43,626 nt of DNA from Deltaproteobacteria bacterium (GTDB lineage Bacteria; UBA10199; SPLOWO2-01-44-7): positions 1 through 43,626 of the forward strand of contig JAUSII010000031.1 of the NCBI GenBank assembly GCA_030648035.1, in the 5' to 3' direction. A program made the position numbers and the translations under genes. This document shows, in pieces, positions 16,803 through 26,524 of this stretch (within the stretch, counting starts at the first letter, position 1; each line of letters opens with the position of its first letter). A model generated the notes under the pieces. It ran no database searches. It was not told the origin of the DNA and was given only the letters and a program-made list of their open reading frames with translations.

Positions 16803-18461
16803 TTAATCCAAAAAATCCATCTGACTCGCAATCGGCTTCCTCTTCTTTTTCACCGGCTCCGGCTTCTTTTCCGGCCCAACAGGAACAAACTCCGGCGCGT
16901 TGGGATCTTGCGGCATGGAGATAATATTCAGGCTATAATCATTCTTGCCAAATTCACACCGCCCCAAAAGCATTTTGGGGATTTTTTTGATGGTGATATT
17001 GGAGAATTTATTTTCACAAGCTTTTTGAAAAGATTTACAGCAGACAAGCACGCTTTCTTCCGATTTCATCTCCTGCTGAATCTGGTCAAGCAGTTTTACG
17101 GTGACGAACTGTGTTGTGGTGAAAATAAAATCCCGCTCTGTGGACTGCCCCTGTTTCCAATAAATCTCTGCATCGGGCTGATACTTGAACCCTTCATGCT
17201 TGGCCATCGCCGCCGCAAGCATGTTGGCATTATAATTTTCATCGATCACAAAGTTTCCGTATTTGTCTTTTTTGAGCAGACTGGGCGCTAGATTATAAAA
17301 TTTGAACCCTCCGCCACCTTTCCAGCCAACGGCTTCCGAAATGCCACCTTGGTCAGTGCCATCGAGAACTTTTTGAAGGCGGGGAATGCAATGAGTGTGG
17401 CAGTGCTCCCCGAGCTCGATGCCGATCCATCTTCTCCCCATTTTTTGAGCAACAGCGGCGGTCGTTCCGGAGCCGAGGAAGGAGTCGAGAACGAGGTCGT
17501 TTGAGCAAGTTGAAATTTGAAGAATGCGTTGAATGAGTCTCTCAGGTTTAGGCGTATCAAATGCATCAATCTTTCCAAATAATCCATGGATCTCCTTTTT
17601 TGCCTCGTCGGTATGTCCAACTTCGTCACTTGGCCACCAAGTCCATGGCACCATACCCTCGACTTCCGAAAGATATCGAATTGTATTCGGTTGGGAATTT
17701 CCATCTTTGCCAAACCAAATACGACCTTTTTCACGTAATTTTAAAAACTCAGATTCTATGGTGCTCCAGCATCGCCCTTCAGGAGGATGGTGAACAACAC
17801 CAGTAGGCGTTGTTATTGAATACATTTGATTTGGACGAAAACCTTGGGCAGTCATTGGAATGCCACGCCATCTTCCTTGTGGGTCATTGTTTGGATTTTT
17901 GTAAATCTTTGCTTGTTCTTCAGTGATCGGAATTAGATTACGAATTTTTTTAAATCGGCCTACATTCTTTGCATAAACAAGCAGATACTCGTGAACATCC
18001 CCAATCGCTTCGCGATTTTCTCGAGAATATCTCTTTTGCCAAACGTTTGTCGCAACAAATGCTGATCGTCCACATACTTCATCCATCAGCACACGCAGAT
18101 ACGGCATTTCATAATCATCTATCGAAACCCATAGAGAGCCCTCAGATTCAAGAAGCTTCCAAAGAATCTCCAAACGATCTCGGATTAAAGAAAGCCAAAG
18201 AGAATGTTCAATTCCGTCATCATAATGTTCAAAAGCACTACCGGTATTGTACGGTGGATCAATGTAGACACACTTGACCTTCCCCGCAAACTCCTGCTCC
18301 AGCGCCTTGAGCGCCAAGAGATTGTCACCATGAATCAGCATATTCTCGGCCTTCGAATTACCAAAGGATTTCTCCGCATCCTCAATCAAAATCCGCGGCT
18401 CCAACTTCGGCCGATTTTCTTTGCCAATCCATGTGAGTTCTAATTTTTGTTTCTGGCTCAT
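16803..18461 (-). CDS. mod: Type III restriction-modification DNA methyltransferase, Mod subunit
   Basis: A 552-residue site-specific DNA methyltransferase of the beta class: the catalytic motif DPPYNTGSAF (residues 68-77) precedes the S-adenosylmethionine motif DSFLGSGTTAAVAQ and WIGIELGEHC. DPPY implies N6-adenine (or N4-cytosine) methylation. The region between the motifs is the target recognition domain. The C-terminus ends in a Lys/Pro-rich stretch and ASQMDFLD, similar to the end of Res partners. A GAGG Shine-Dalgarno precedes ATG 18461. Res starts 1 bp after the stop, so the two are coupled. Recognition sequence unknown. Confidence 0.94.
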   Translation of the reverse strand: MSQKQKLELTWIGKENRPKLEPRILIEDAEKSFGNSKAENMLIHGDNLLALKALEQEFAGKVKCVYIDPPYNTGSAFEHYDDGIEHSLWLSLIRDRLEILWKLLESEGSLWVSIDDYEMPYLRVLMDEVCGRSAFVATNVWQKRYSRENREAIGDVHEYLLVYAKNVGRFKKIRNLIPITEEQAKIYKNPNNDPQGRWRGIPMTAQGFRPNQMYSITTPTGVVHHPPEGRCWSTIESEFLKLREKGRIWFGKDGNSQPNTIRYLSEVEGMVPWTWWPSDEVGHTDEAKKEIHGLFGKIDAFDTPKPERLIQRILQISTCSNDLVLDSFLGSGTTAAVAQKMGRRWIGIELGEHCHTHCIPRLQKVLDGTDQGGISEAVGWKGGGGFKFYNLAPSLLKKDKYGNFVIDENYNANMLAAAMAKHEGFKYQPDAEIYWKQGQSTERDFIFTTTQFVTVKLLDQIQQEMKSEESVLVCCKSFQKACENKFSNITIKKIPKMLLGRCEFGKNDYSLNIISMPQDPNAPEFVPVGPEKKPEPVKKKRKPIASQMDFLD

Positions 18462-18472
18462 TATTTAAATCC

Positions 18473-20641
18473 TCACTTCAGGGCTAATACATTTTCATAG
18501 AGCTTCTTCAAGTGTTCGTCGGACATATCCAAGATTGGTTCATACATGAACGAATTCAGATGGATGCTCTCCGGTGTCATGAGAACCACCCGTTGAATGG
18601 TTTCGATGGCGCTAATGTCACCATTGAATAGTTCTTTAAACTTTTTTAATAGTGTGGGTGTTTGATTGGACTCAATACTGGATACGAACGTGGAATCATT
18701 AATTTTCTTTACCATGAATTGCTCAGCAGTAATGCGTATGGCAATCGAGAGAACAATCTTATTCTCTAAATTGATGCCATCCCAAACCTTGAGACATTCA
18801 CTCGCCTCGTGACGAATAATATCAATCACGGGCTTTTTGTCATCGGCCGACGTTTCATTGGAACCAAACACCGCTTTGTAAATGGTATCGAGGTTGCTTT
18901 GGGTGATGTCAGCGGAGTCGCTTTTCCAATGTAGCAACGACGTGAGCTTCATGAAATCAGGGTCCTTGTTTCCCTTGGTATATTCAATGATGTTACGAAT
19001 AAAAGGGATGGTCGCAATTCTCTTTTTGGGATCCTTGAAAAAATTAGGCTTCCAATCATTCACAAAAACGTTCTTAATCCCGGCTGCCTGATTCAGGGTG
19101 ATCCCAGTACTGTCCTTAGACGCCATGAGGCAATGCGAATACCTCACAAGGCTTCTGCTGTTTATGGTGCGAAAGAAATCGAAGTTATGAGTCATGATGA
19201 TCTGGTTGAAGTACGGTTCTTCCGCAATATCCATCAGGTATTGAATGATCGCATACTTGTTCTTGTAATCGAATGAATCAGCAATGTCATCGATAACGAA
19301 GACTGTTTCCTGTTTCACCTTCTTTCTAGCTTCAATTTCAAAAATAATGTTCAGGATATAGAGGGCTTTTTTCTCGCCCGTGCTTAGAGCTTGCATCAAC
19401 GCCACCTTCTCAACTGGCATGCTGTCCGATCCATCCTTAAAGGTAAATCCGAGGCTAAGCATAGGATCCCCACCCAACATCACAGAGATTTTGTTCTTGG
19501 CGATCAGCGTGAATGGAACAACAAAACGGTTATTAAAAATTTCAATTACCAACTCCCACTGCGTCCGTTGCTTGCCTGCCTCCTGTTCAATCTCCTTCTT
19601 CCTCTTCTCGGCAACCTGATATTTTTCGACCAAATCCTTGTAGAGCTCAATCCGTGCCTTGAAGTACGACTTCCAAATTTCTTCCTTAAAGCTCTCGATA
19701 TTTGCCAGCTTTGGAAGAAGTTCCTCATGGTCTGTCAGGTACGCATTAAAGTCTCTGACATTTGTGTTCTTCGTCATCAGCTTTTCGATTTCCGCGAACT
19801 TCTTCCTTAAGTCCTTATCATTCGAGATACCCTCTTTCTCCTTCGCAATCAGTTCCTCAAGTTGCTTCTGGCTAGTGATTTCTAAATTAACTCCGGCATT
19901 CAAACTCACCGTGTGCTTGGCATCGAAAAACCCGTTTTCGGCGAGGCTCTTTGCAATAGTGGCGGCGTTATAGTAGTTGAACGTGCCCTTCTTGAAATAT
20001 GTAGAGGCGACTAAGAGTTCGTTGTATTTCTTGATGTAGTCCTCAATCGCCGTCTTAAAGTCCTTGGTTCCGAGAAGGCTCAAAACCTTTTCGTCAAAAA
20101 TCGTGTCGTAGTGGATATCCGCAAATGGCGCGTCTTTCTGGGCCAGTAATTCATCCTTGACGCGGAGCAGAGCACGGTAGAATTCGTGTTCACTCTTTGT
20201 AAATGTGGAGGAAATTTCTTTTTCTAAGTTCTTCTTCGAATGGGATTGTTCCTTGAGAACCTTTAGAAACATCTCCTTAGATTTGTCAATTTCAACGTGA
20301 AGTTGTTCATATTCTTTTCGCAACTTGGAGTCTACGAGTAGGGTTGAAGTCTTTTCTGTGTGGCCAAAAACCTCGTCATAGGGAGGAACAACAAGAATGC
20401 TTTCCTTGGATAAATCAATACCATTCTCATCGGTGATTTTTCTACTGCACACTCGAGTTGGAAATATCCGATCCTTGGATATGGTCGCGTCAGCTACATC
20501 TTTGAATGTCTGCGCCAAGGAAGACTTCATCGCACCATTGGGGGCATAGATGGCATAAGCCTTCTGCTGGGAGAAATCGAACTGATATTTAAGTTTCTTG
20601 ATCCCGTAACAATTTTCTAGATCAATATTTAATTTGTTCAT
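18473..20641 (-). CDS. ABC/AAA_13-type ATPase of the defence operon
   Basis: A 722-residue ATPase with split ABC-like motifs and a long coiled-coil insert, the layout of AAA_13/RloC-like proteins. Walker A is IYAPNGAMKSSLAQTF (residues 31-46), with Met in place of the usual Gly before Lys. The ABC signature-like ALSTGEKKALYIL is followed by Walker B TVFVIDDIADSFDYKNK and the H-loop MTHNFDFF. Residues of about 100-370 are Lys/Glu-rich coiled coil. I see no clear zinc-hook CxxC and no PrrC-type nuclease triad, so the effector activity is open. The ATG at 20641 is preferred over 20653. It lies 11 bp upstream of mod in the same operon. Confidence 0.85.
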   Translation of the reverse strand: MNKLNIDLENCYGIKKLKYQFDFSQQKAYAIYAPNGAMKSSLAQTFKDVADATISKDRIFPTRVCSRKITDENGIDLSKESILVVPPYDEVFGHTEKTSTLLVDSKLRKEYEQLHVEIDKSKEMFLKVLKEQSHSKKNLEKEISSTFTKSEHEFYRALLRVKDELLAQKDAPFADIHYDTIFDEKVLSLLGTKDFKTAIEDYIKKYNELLVASTYFKKGTFNYYNAATIAKSLAENGFFDAKHTVSLNAGVNLEITSQKQLEELIAKEKEGISNDKDLRKKFAEIEKLMTKNTNVRDFNAYLTDHEELLPKLANIESFKEEIWKSYFKARIELYKDLVEKYQVAEKRKKEIEQEAGKQRTQWELVIEIFNNRFVVPFTLIAKNKISVMLGGDPMLSLGFTFKDGSDSMPVEKVALMQALSTGEKKALYILNIIFEIEARKKVKQETVFVIDDIADSFDYKNKYAIIQYLMDIAEEPYFNQIIMTHNFDFFRTINSRSLVRYSHCLMASKDSTGITLNQAAGIKNVFVNDWKPNFFKDPKKRIATIPFIRNIIEYTKGNKDPDFMKLTSLLHWKSDSADITQSNLDTIYKAVFGSNETSADDKKPVIDIIRHEASECLKVWDGINLENKIVLSIAIRITAEQFMVKKINDSTFVSSIESNQTPTLLKKFKELFNGDISAIETIQRVVLMTPESIHLNSFMYEPILDMSDEHLKKLYENVLALK

Positions 20642-20686
20642 CCCAACCCCCATTCCCTTGATCTATACATCCAATCAATTTTTTAA

Positions 20687-21973
20687 TCATGACTCGGTCG
20701 GATCTCCTTCACCTAACGCCTTCATCTCCAACCCCTCAATCTCCTGCAACGTCTTGCCCGCAATTCCCTGCAAATCGCCATACATGCCGACGGTTGATTG
20801 CATCACTCTTTCAATTTGTTTTTCACGCTTGGCCCATTGTTTGGTCATAACTGTCTTTTCTTTTTCCAGATCCTCTTTCATGGAAGAAAACGCTTCGACA
20901 ATGGCCTCAACGCGCTGACGAAATTGCGGGCCGGTGAGGTATTGATATACCATTTCCATCTTACTCTTCTGACCTTCGGATGTTTTACGCGCCATGCTAA
21001 TTTCAATGAGTGTATAGCGAAGCATCATGGCAACGGGGATCATCACTCTTGGATGTACTACCCAAACACCATCAGTCATTTCAAATGTTTCAACACCTTT
21101 CGGTAGCACCTGACTGACAATGATCGCAATTTCTGCCTTGGCTATTCGTTGGTCTTCACGGAGCTTCGGAAGCCAGTCCTTGCTCCAATTTTTTGTCCTT
21201 TTTGATTCCCAAAGAATCGCACCACAAGCCTGACCTTGCGTGCTAATGACATTCTGAAGGATATCTGCGCCACGCTCACCTTTTGCGATTGCTTCCACAT
21301 TGTCTAACGGAAATTCTGTTTTCAATAGCAATTCCAACTCAAGCTCCAGCACCTCCCCTTGAAGTTGTTGCGACCCCTGCTCGGACTTACGAAGCGCATC
21401 TTGCAACCGCACCTGTAGATCAGTGATGGTTTTGTCCCTTTCTGCAAATCCCAATTTAAATTCTTCTGAAGCCTCAGTCTTAGCCCGTTCACGGGCTGTA
21501 CCAATGCCTTCTTGAATTTTTTTCTCTACAGTTAAGTCCAATTCACGCTCTTTATCTTCCAGCGCCCGTTTTTGTTTTAAAAATTCGGCTTGTGATTTTT
21601 GCGCCTCGGCCAGTTTGACATCCCGTTGAGTGAGAACTTCCTGCAAATCGGCCAACTCTTTTGTCTTCTGTTCAATATCAGTAGCGGAGGCCAGCTTGGC
21701 TTTTTTGGCTTCTTCGGCGGCAATTTTTGTTCTATCCAATTTTAACTGTTCGCTTACTTTGTTGGCGATATCTTCCTCGATAGATTTCTTTTCATCCGCA
21801 AGATGCTTTTCTTTATCGCGCACAAATTTTTCACGTTCGGCAATGTCTTTATTGTTTTGCTCCATTTTTTGATCATAATGTCTGCGAATGGGTGCAAGCA
21901 ATGGCGCCGTAAAAGAATCCGTCAGCTTGATCTCTTTATTACAATTGGGGCATGTCAGTGTTGGTTCCGTCAT
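20687..21973 (-). CDS. DUF2130 domain protein (nuclease-like, coiled coil)
   Basis: A 428-residue protein of the DUF2130 family. The N-terminus has one CPNCNKEI half zinc finger, followed by about 180 residues of Lys/Glu/Ala-rich coiled coil. The C-terminal half has GAILWESKRTKNWSKDWLPK and LREDQRIAKAEIAIIVSQ. The spacing of the E-x-K and the preceding acidic positions is compatible with a PD-(D/E)xK-like fold, as often proposed for this family. Members recur beside restriction-modification and topoisomerase-like genes, but their biochemical role is not firmly established. It lies 45 bp upstream of the ATPase gene and 21 bp downstream of the AlbA_2 gene. Confidence 0.85.
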   Translation of the reverse strand: MTEPTLTCPNCNKEIKLTDSFTAPLLAPIRRHYDQKMEQNNKDIAEREKFVRDKEKHLADEKKSIEEDIANKVSEQLKLDRTKIAAEEAKKAKLASATDIEQKTKELADLQEVLTQRDVKLAEAQKSQAEFLKQKRALEDKERELDLTVEKKIQEGIGTARERAKTEASEEFKLGFAERDKTITDLQVRLQDALRKSEQGSQQLQGEVLELELELLLKTEFPLDNVEAIAKGERGADILQNVISTQGQACGAILWESKRTKNWSKDWLPKLREDQRIAKAEIAIIVSQVLPKGVETFEMTDGVWVVHPRVMIPVAMMLRYTLIEISMARKTSEGQKSKMEMVYQYLTGPQFRQRVEAIVEAFSSMKEDLEKEKTVMTKQWAKREKQIERVMQSTVGMYGDLQGIAGKTLQEIEGLEMKALGEGDPTES

Positions 21974-21994
21974 ATGTTCTCATTTCATCTTTTC

Positions 21995-23452
21995 TTACAC
22001 CCAGTATGGGATGTATTCTGCGAATTTTGAAGACAAAGAGGTGGGATCTTTTCGCTTGATGCGCCCTGCCTCAACAGCTTCCCTGATGAGATTTGAAACT
22101 TGGGTGCGCTTTTTTTCATGCATCTTGAGGCGCTCACGGAGTGTTGTATTGGTCATGGCACTCCCGCTTAGATATTTGAGTACTGCATGCTGATAACAGG
22201 CTTCAACACGTTCCGCTTGCAACATCTCGGATAATTTTCTTGGTGCGAATAGCGTTACTTTAAAATAATTTTCACCTTGCTCAAAAGCGACCGGCGGAAG
22301 ACCGAAAAGCTCAATGCTTGCCACTACCTTTAGAAAACCCGTTCCTCTCTCTTCACAAATTCGGTAACGGCGAAACGCCCGCGCAAGTATTTCATTGCGA
22401 GATTCGGGTGTGGTGCCAATAAGTCGGTCAATTTTTTTGGAAGGGGGGAGAGACCCGGGATTGATGAATTCAATTCGGTTGTCAAAGATTTCAACCATTG
22501 GTCCTGTTCCCTGGATAGTAAAATCCTGATGAATAAGGGCATTGGCAATTAGTTCGCGTAAAGCTATTTCAGGGTACATACCGACTTCACGTCGTAATGC
22601 CTTTTCGATGACTTCACTGTGGGGAAGAATATTCTTAAGATGTTCTATTATTTCTCCAAAACCAACGGCATATCCCTTCTGCACTTCCGTTTCATCAATG
22701 GTTTCAACTTTATTGAGACCCTTATAACGAATGACCCGAAGTCTTTTGCGTTCAAGTCCTTCAAATTCGGCAATACGGTTGGCGGCTGCGATAGCCCCAA
22801 AATTGCCGACATAATACCCACTGCCATCAGGTTCGATGATTTTTTCTCCTGTTAGCCAACGTAATAGTTCTTCAGGTTTTTCGGGTAAAGGCCTGTTCAG
22901 CAAACGGTGAATTCCTTCTATGTCAATTTTTTTAAGAATCTCTTCGGAACGCAATAGAGTTGATGCGCGGAGGGTTTCCCAGCAGGGGTTACGACTATTC
23001 AACATAAGAGAGCCAACCTCCTGTCGGGATGCTTTGCGCGTTGTTCCTCCGGAGCGAATATAGCAATGATCAAGCGGTTTGCCACGCAAATGGACCGGCT
23101 TGACTCCGCTCTCCTTTATAAAGACAAACAATAGGGGTGTGTTGCGAAACTCGACAATGGCATGATCTATGGTCACTGGCGGTTCCAAAGAGTCACGCCC
23201 GATATTGGCAAGCTGTCCAATAATGGAATCGGATTCTGCCTGCTCAATACCTTCGGGAATGCCTGTCTTCTCATCTACGCCAAATATCAGAACTCCACCG
23301 TTTGGATAATTGGCGAAGGCCGATAGATGCTCCGCCAATCGGTCTTTTTTGGGGGAAAGCTTCTGCTTCCAATCCAATTCATTGAGCTCGTGGAGCACTT
23401 GACCCAAGCTTGTTTCAAGAAGAGCTGATGCGTCTAAAATCCAATGTTTCAT
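21995..23452 (-). CDS. AlbA_2/Schlafen-like ATP-binding protein
   Basis: A 485-residue protein combining an N-terminal AlbA_2 (Schlafen-type) domain, seen in AEHLSAFANYPNGGVLIFGV and FVFIKESGVKPVHLRG with CYIRSGGTTRKASRQE, and a C-terminal GHKL-type ATPase segment with EIALRELIANALIHQDF and DNRIEFINPGSLP. The tail contains a winged-helix-like region (SNLIREAVEAGRIKRKDP). Proteins of this kind are annotated as ATP-binding proteins, RNA helicase-like or transcriptional regulators, and are frequent in defence islands. It could be a regulator or an effector here; the sequence alone does not decide. It lies in the same orientation and operon as the DUF2130 gene. Confidence 0.85.
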   Translation of the reverse strand: MKHWILDASALLETSLGQVLHELNELDWKQKLSPKKDRLAEHLSAFANYPNGGVLIFGVDEKTGIPEGIEQAESDSIIGQLANIGRDSLEPPVTIDHAIVEFRNTPLLFVFIKESGVKPVHLRGKPLDHCYIRSGGTTRKASRQEVGSLMLNSRNPCWETLRASTLLRSEEILKKIDIEGIHRLLNRPLPEKPEELLRWLTGEKIIEPDGSGYYVGNFGAIAAANRIAEFEGLERKRLRVIRYKGLNKVETIDETEVQKGYAVGFGEIIEHLKNILPHSEVIEKALRREVGMYPEIALRELIANALIHQDFTIQGTGPMVEIFDNRIEFINPGSLPPSKKIDRLIGTTPESRNEILARAFRRYRICEERGTGFLKVVASIELFGLPPVAFEQGENYFKVTLFAPRKLSEMLQAERVEACYQHAVLKYLSGSAMTNTTLRERLKMHEKKRTQVSNLIREAVEAGRIKRKDPTSLSSKFAEYIPYWV

Positions 23453-23533
23453 ATTATTGAACTAACAACTAATTGATATTATTAATGTTTTTAACGTTTT
23501 CCTTTTTCAACTGAAGTAACGCATTGCTTATTA

Positions 23534-26479
23534 TCATTTCACACTCCAACGAACAGTGAACAAGGGCTCCACACTCGATTTCTGCCGCAATTGTGTCTCC
23601 ACCCTGTTGAGCAGTTGCTCTTTATTGGCTTCTACCTCGTCTTGTGCTTCATACAGGCGTTTGCGCATTTCATTGCGCTTTTTTTCCATGTCTTTGATTG
23701 CCCGCTGAACTTTCACTTTTGCTTCAAGGCTGACAATTTTCTTTGCGTTTGTTTTTTCGGCCTTGATGTCTATCTCCAGCTTTTTTAAATCCAGCTCCAG
23801 GGCCTTTTTCATGTCCTCTGCCCATTTGTCCAGCTTATCCACTTCGGTATCAAAGAAACCGCTGTTACGCGCGGCAATTTGGCCAGAGGCCAGATGGATA
23901 GATTCTTTTTCCAATTTTTCCAATCGCTCATTTTCGTCATCCGTTATCTGGCCGTTGCCTGCGATCACTTCCGCCGAAAGTGCAAAGAGCTTTTTAGCAA
24001 TTTCATCGCCTATTTTTTCCCCGCGGTTGTCCAAGGCTGAAAGGATAATATGATCTTCGGCTTCAAACGCATCGACCGTGTAATTGGAAACCTTTAAAAC
24101 CCCCTGTTTGCCTACAAGGGGCCCCAAAATGGAAACAATTCCCTGATTATTGGAATAGTCAAACACCATTTCTGCTTCACCAAGCGGCTTATTTTTAACC
24201 TCATTCAAAATCCTTTGCGCCAAAGGATGGGCAGGGCGATAGACGTGTGCATCCTCAATGTTTTTGCCGATTTTATAGGGTCCGGCATCAATATTTTCAT
24301 CCGGGAAAGGATTGTTTTTGAGGATGAAAGAATATTCATGCCCTGCAAATTCGGCGTTATCCCCCAGAAAGAATCGGGTGGTATCCCAGAGCCATCGTTC
24401 ATAGGTATCCAGATGCGCACGGGTTTCACGCAGATTCATTCTCAACTTTTCATGAACTTCTGCATCGAAGTTTTCCAAAAGTTTTTGACGTGTCTCTCGC
24501 AAACTGCTTTGAATGTTTTCATCCATCGCTTTCTGTAAAGCATCAAAAGCTTCGTTGATTTCTTTCTCGGTGCGGCAAGTCTGATAAATGGCGGCGATGC
24601 GTTTTTCAAAATCGGCCCCCGATTCGATGCTTCCCAAAACTTCATCGCTGGCCCCAAACACCCCTTTGAATAAATTGAATTTTTGATCCAGCAGTTCATA
24701 TACGCGTCGGTCAGCCGCATTTTTACGATTCACAAAGTTGATCACCACCACATCATGTTTTTGCCCATAACGGTGGCACCGACCTATGCGCTGTTCAATT
24801 CTCTGCGGATTCCACGGCAAATCGAAGTTGATCACCAAAGAACAAAATTGCAGATTTATGCCTTCGGCCGCCGCTTCGGTGGCAATCATAATCTCCGCCT
24901 CGTTCTTGAAATAATCAACCAACGCGGCACGCATGTCGGCTGTTTTTGAGCCGGAAATTTTGTCGGTGTCTTTGTGTCTTTCGACCCATGCCTGATAAAT
25001 CTCTTTTGACTTTTCATCGTTATTGGAGCCGTTGAAAAGGACGATTTTCCCCGCATATCCGTTTTTGGAAAGAAGTTCTGAAAAAAGATAGTTTTGGGTG
25101 ACAGTCGATTCGGTAAAAATAATCGTTTTTTTATTGGCACCCAATTCCTGGGTCATCTCAAAACCTTTTTTGAGAGCAATGAGAAGCGCTGATCCCTTGG
25201 AATTATTCCAAATCTGTTTTGCCAAATGGTGAAACTTTTCCAGATCGGCTTTCTCCACTTTCATCAAGGCGATATCTTCATCGGTATAAGCGATGTTTTT
25301 ATCTTCTTTTTCTTCTCCATCGTCCTCTTCGTCGTCAATCCACTCTTCGGAGACTTCTTCGAAGTTTTCGAAATTGGCATCAATGCCAGCCAGCTCGTTT
25401 TCTTGAATCTGCTTCTGCTTTTTGGCGTTTTCAATGATTTTGGAAAGTTTATATGAAAGCTTATCCAAAGTGCTGGCGATGGCAAAAGAGGATGAGGCAA
25501 GGAGCTTTCGCAAAATGAGGGTTATCAATTGGCGTTGACTGGAAGGGAGTGCGAAAAGTTTTGGGCGTTGCAGATATTCGGACATGCCGTCATAGAGTGC
25601 GATTTCCTGTTCTGTGGGAACATAGTCCTGCGTCAAGGGAATGCGCTTTGTGTAATTGATGTATTCCAAAACCTGTTTGCGCAAAGTACGGGTACAAACT
25701 GATTGCAGACGGGAGCGCAGGTCCGCAAACATTTCCTGCCGAGGCTCAACCATGCCCAGCTCATTTTCATTTATATCTTGCTCGCGGGAAACGCGCGCGT
25801 AGTTCGACTTGAAACTTTTGAGATCGCCGAAAACATGATCATCGATAATATTCACAAGGCCATAGAGCTCGAGGAGGGAATTCTGCAACGGTGTGGCCGT
25901 GAGTAATATTTTTGGAACATCTGCCAATGCTGATTTTATTTCACGCGCGATTTTATTGCTCGATTTATAGACATTACGCAAACGATGGGCTTCATCAATC
26001 ACAACCAAATCCCATTGGGTCTGTTTGATATAAGGCGATTTGGCACGGGCAAAATGATAGGAACAAATGACAACGGTGTCTTGTTGATTGAACGGATTAA
26101 GATTGTCATCTTTGACATACTGGTTAAAAGATTTTGTTTCCAAAATGACCGACGGCAAAAAGAATTTTTCCTGCAATTCGGAATTCCATTGTTTACGCAA
26201 GCTCGATGGAACAATGAGGAGAATCTTGCGCTTTCTCTCTGCCCATTTTTGGGAAATAACCAATCCAGCTTCTATTGTTTTACCCAAACCGACTTCATCG
26301 GCAAGAAGGGCCCCTTTTGAAAGCGGAGACCGGAACGCAAAAAGTGCCGCTTCAATTTGATGTGGATTTAAATCAACTTGCGCGTTGGAAAGAGTTGAAG
26401 AGAGTTTTTCCAAACTGTTGGACGAACAGCGCTTGGTTAACTCATAGGCAAAATATTTCGCGTGATAAGAGGTAAGCAC
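23534..26479 (-). CDS. SNF2/RapA-like DEAD/DEAH helicase
   Basis: A 981-residue superfamily 2 ATPase. Motifs are seen in order: Q-like NPHQIEAALFAFRSPLSKG, Walker A LADEVGLGKTIEAG (residues 60-73), DEAH as VVIDEAHRLRNVYKSS, motif III LLTATPLQNSLLELYG, motif V ATEAAAEGINLQFCSLVI, and motif VI QRIEQRIGRCHRYGQKHDVV. A very acidic insert (WIDDEEDDGEEKEDKN) lies near residue 390. The C-terminal 300 residues are coiled-coil-rich. A GTG at 26479 is used; the opening YHAKYFAYELTKR matches the family as I know it. It is the first gene of the island in transcription order and starts 46 bp from the right repeat. It probably translocates DNA for the system. Confidence 0.9.
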   Translation of the reverse strand: MLTSYHAKYFAYELTKRCSSNSLEKLSSTLSNAQVDLNPHQIEAALFAFRSPLSKGALLADEVGLGKTIEAGLVISQKWAERKRKILLIVPSSLRKQWNSELQEKFFLPSVILETKSFNQYVKDDNLNPFNQQDTVVICSYHFARAKSPYIKQTQWDLVVIDEAHRLRNVYKSSNKIAREIKSALADVPKILLTATPLQNSLLELYGLVNIIDDHVFGDLKSFKSNYARVSREQDINENELGMVEPRQEMFADLRSRLQSVCTRTLRKQVLEYINYTKRIPLTQDYVPTEQEIALYDGMSEYLQRPKLFALPSSQRQLITLILRKLLASSSFAIASTLDKLSYKLSKIIENAKKQKQIQENELAGIDANFENFEEVSEEWIDDEEDDGEEKEDKNIAYTDEDIALMKVEKADLEKFHHLAKQIWNNSKGSALLIALKKGFEMTQELGANKKTIIFTESTVTQNYLFSELLSKNGYAGKIVLFNGSNNDEKSKEIYQAWVERHKDTDKISGSKTADMRAALVDYFKNEAEIMIATEAAAEGINLQFCSLVINFDLPWNPQRIEQRIGRCHRYGQKHDVVVINFVNRKNAADRRVYELLDQKFNLFKGVFGASDEVLGSIESGADFEKRIAAIYQTCRTEKEINEAFDALQKAMDENIQSSLRETRQKLLENFDAEVHEKLRMNLRETRAHLDTYERWLWDTTRFFLGDNAEFAGHEYSFILKNNPFPDENIDAGPYKIGKNIEDAHVYRPAHPLAQRILNEVKNKPLGEAEMVFDYSNNQGIVSILGPLVGKQGVLKVSNYTVDAFEAEDHIILSALDNRGEKIGDEIAKKLFALSAEVIAGNGQITDDENERLEKLEKESIHLASGQIAARNSGFFDTEVDKLDKWAEDMKKALELDLKKLEIDIKAEKTNAKKIVSLEAKVKVQRAIKDMEKKRNEMRKRLYEAQDEVEANKEQLLNRVETQLRQKSSVEPLFTVRWSVK

Positions 26480-26524
26480 AATATCTGGCTTTAAATACTA
26501 TTTTTGTAAGAATATCAATGAGTT

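Noticed and set aside
18473-20641. Calling the ATPase RloC or PrrC anticodon nuclease
   Set aside because: The ATPase layout is similar, but no zinc-hook cysteines and no PrrC-like nuclease residues could be identified.
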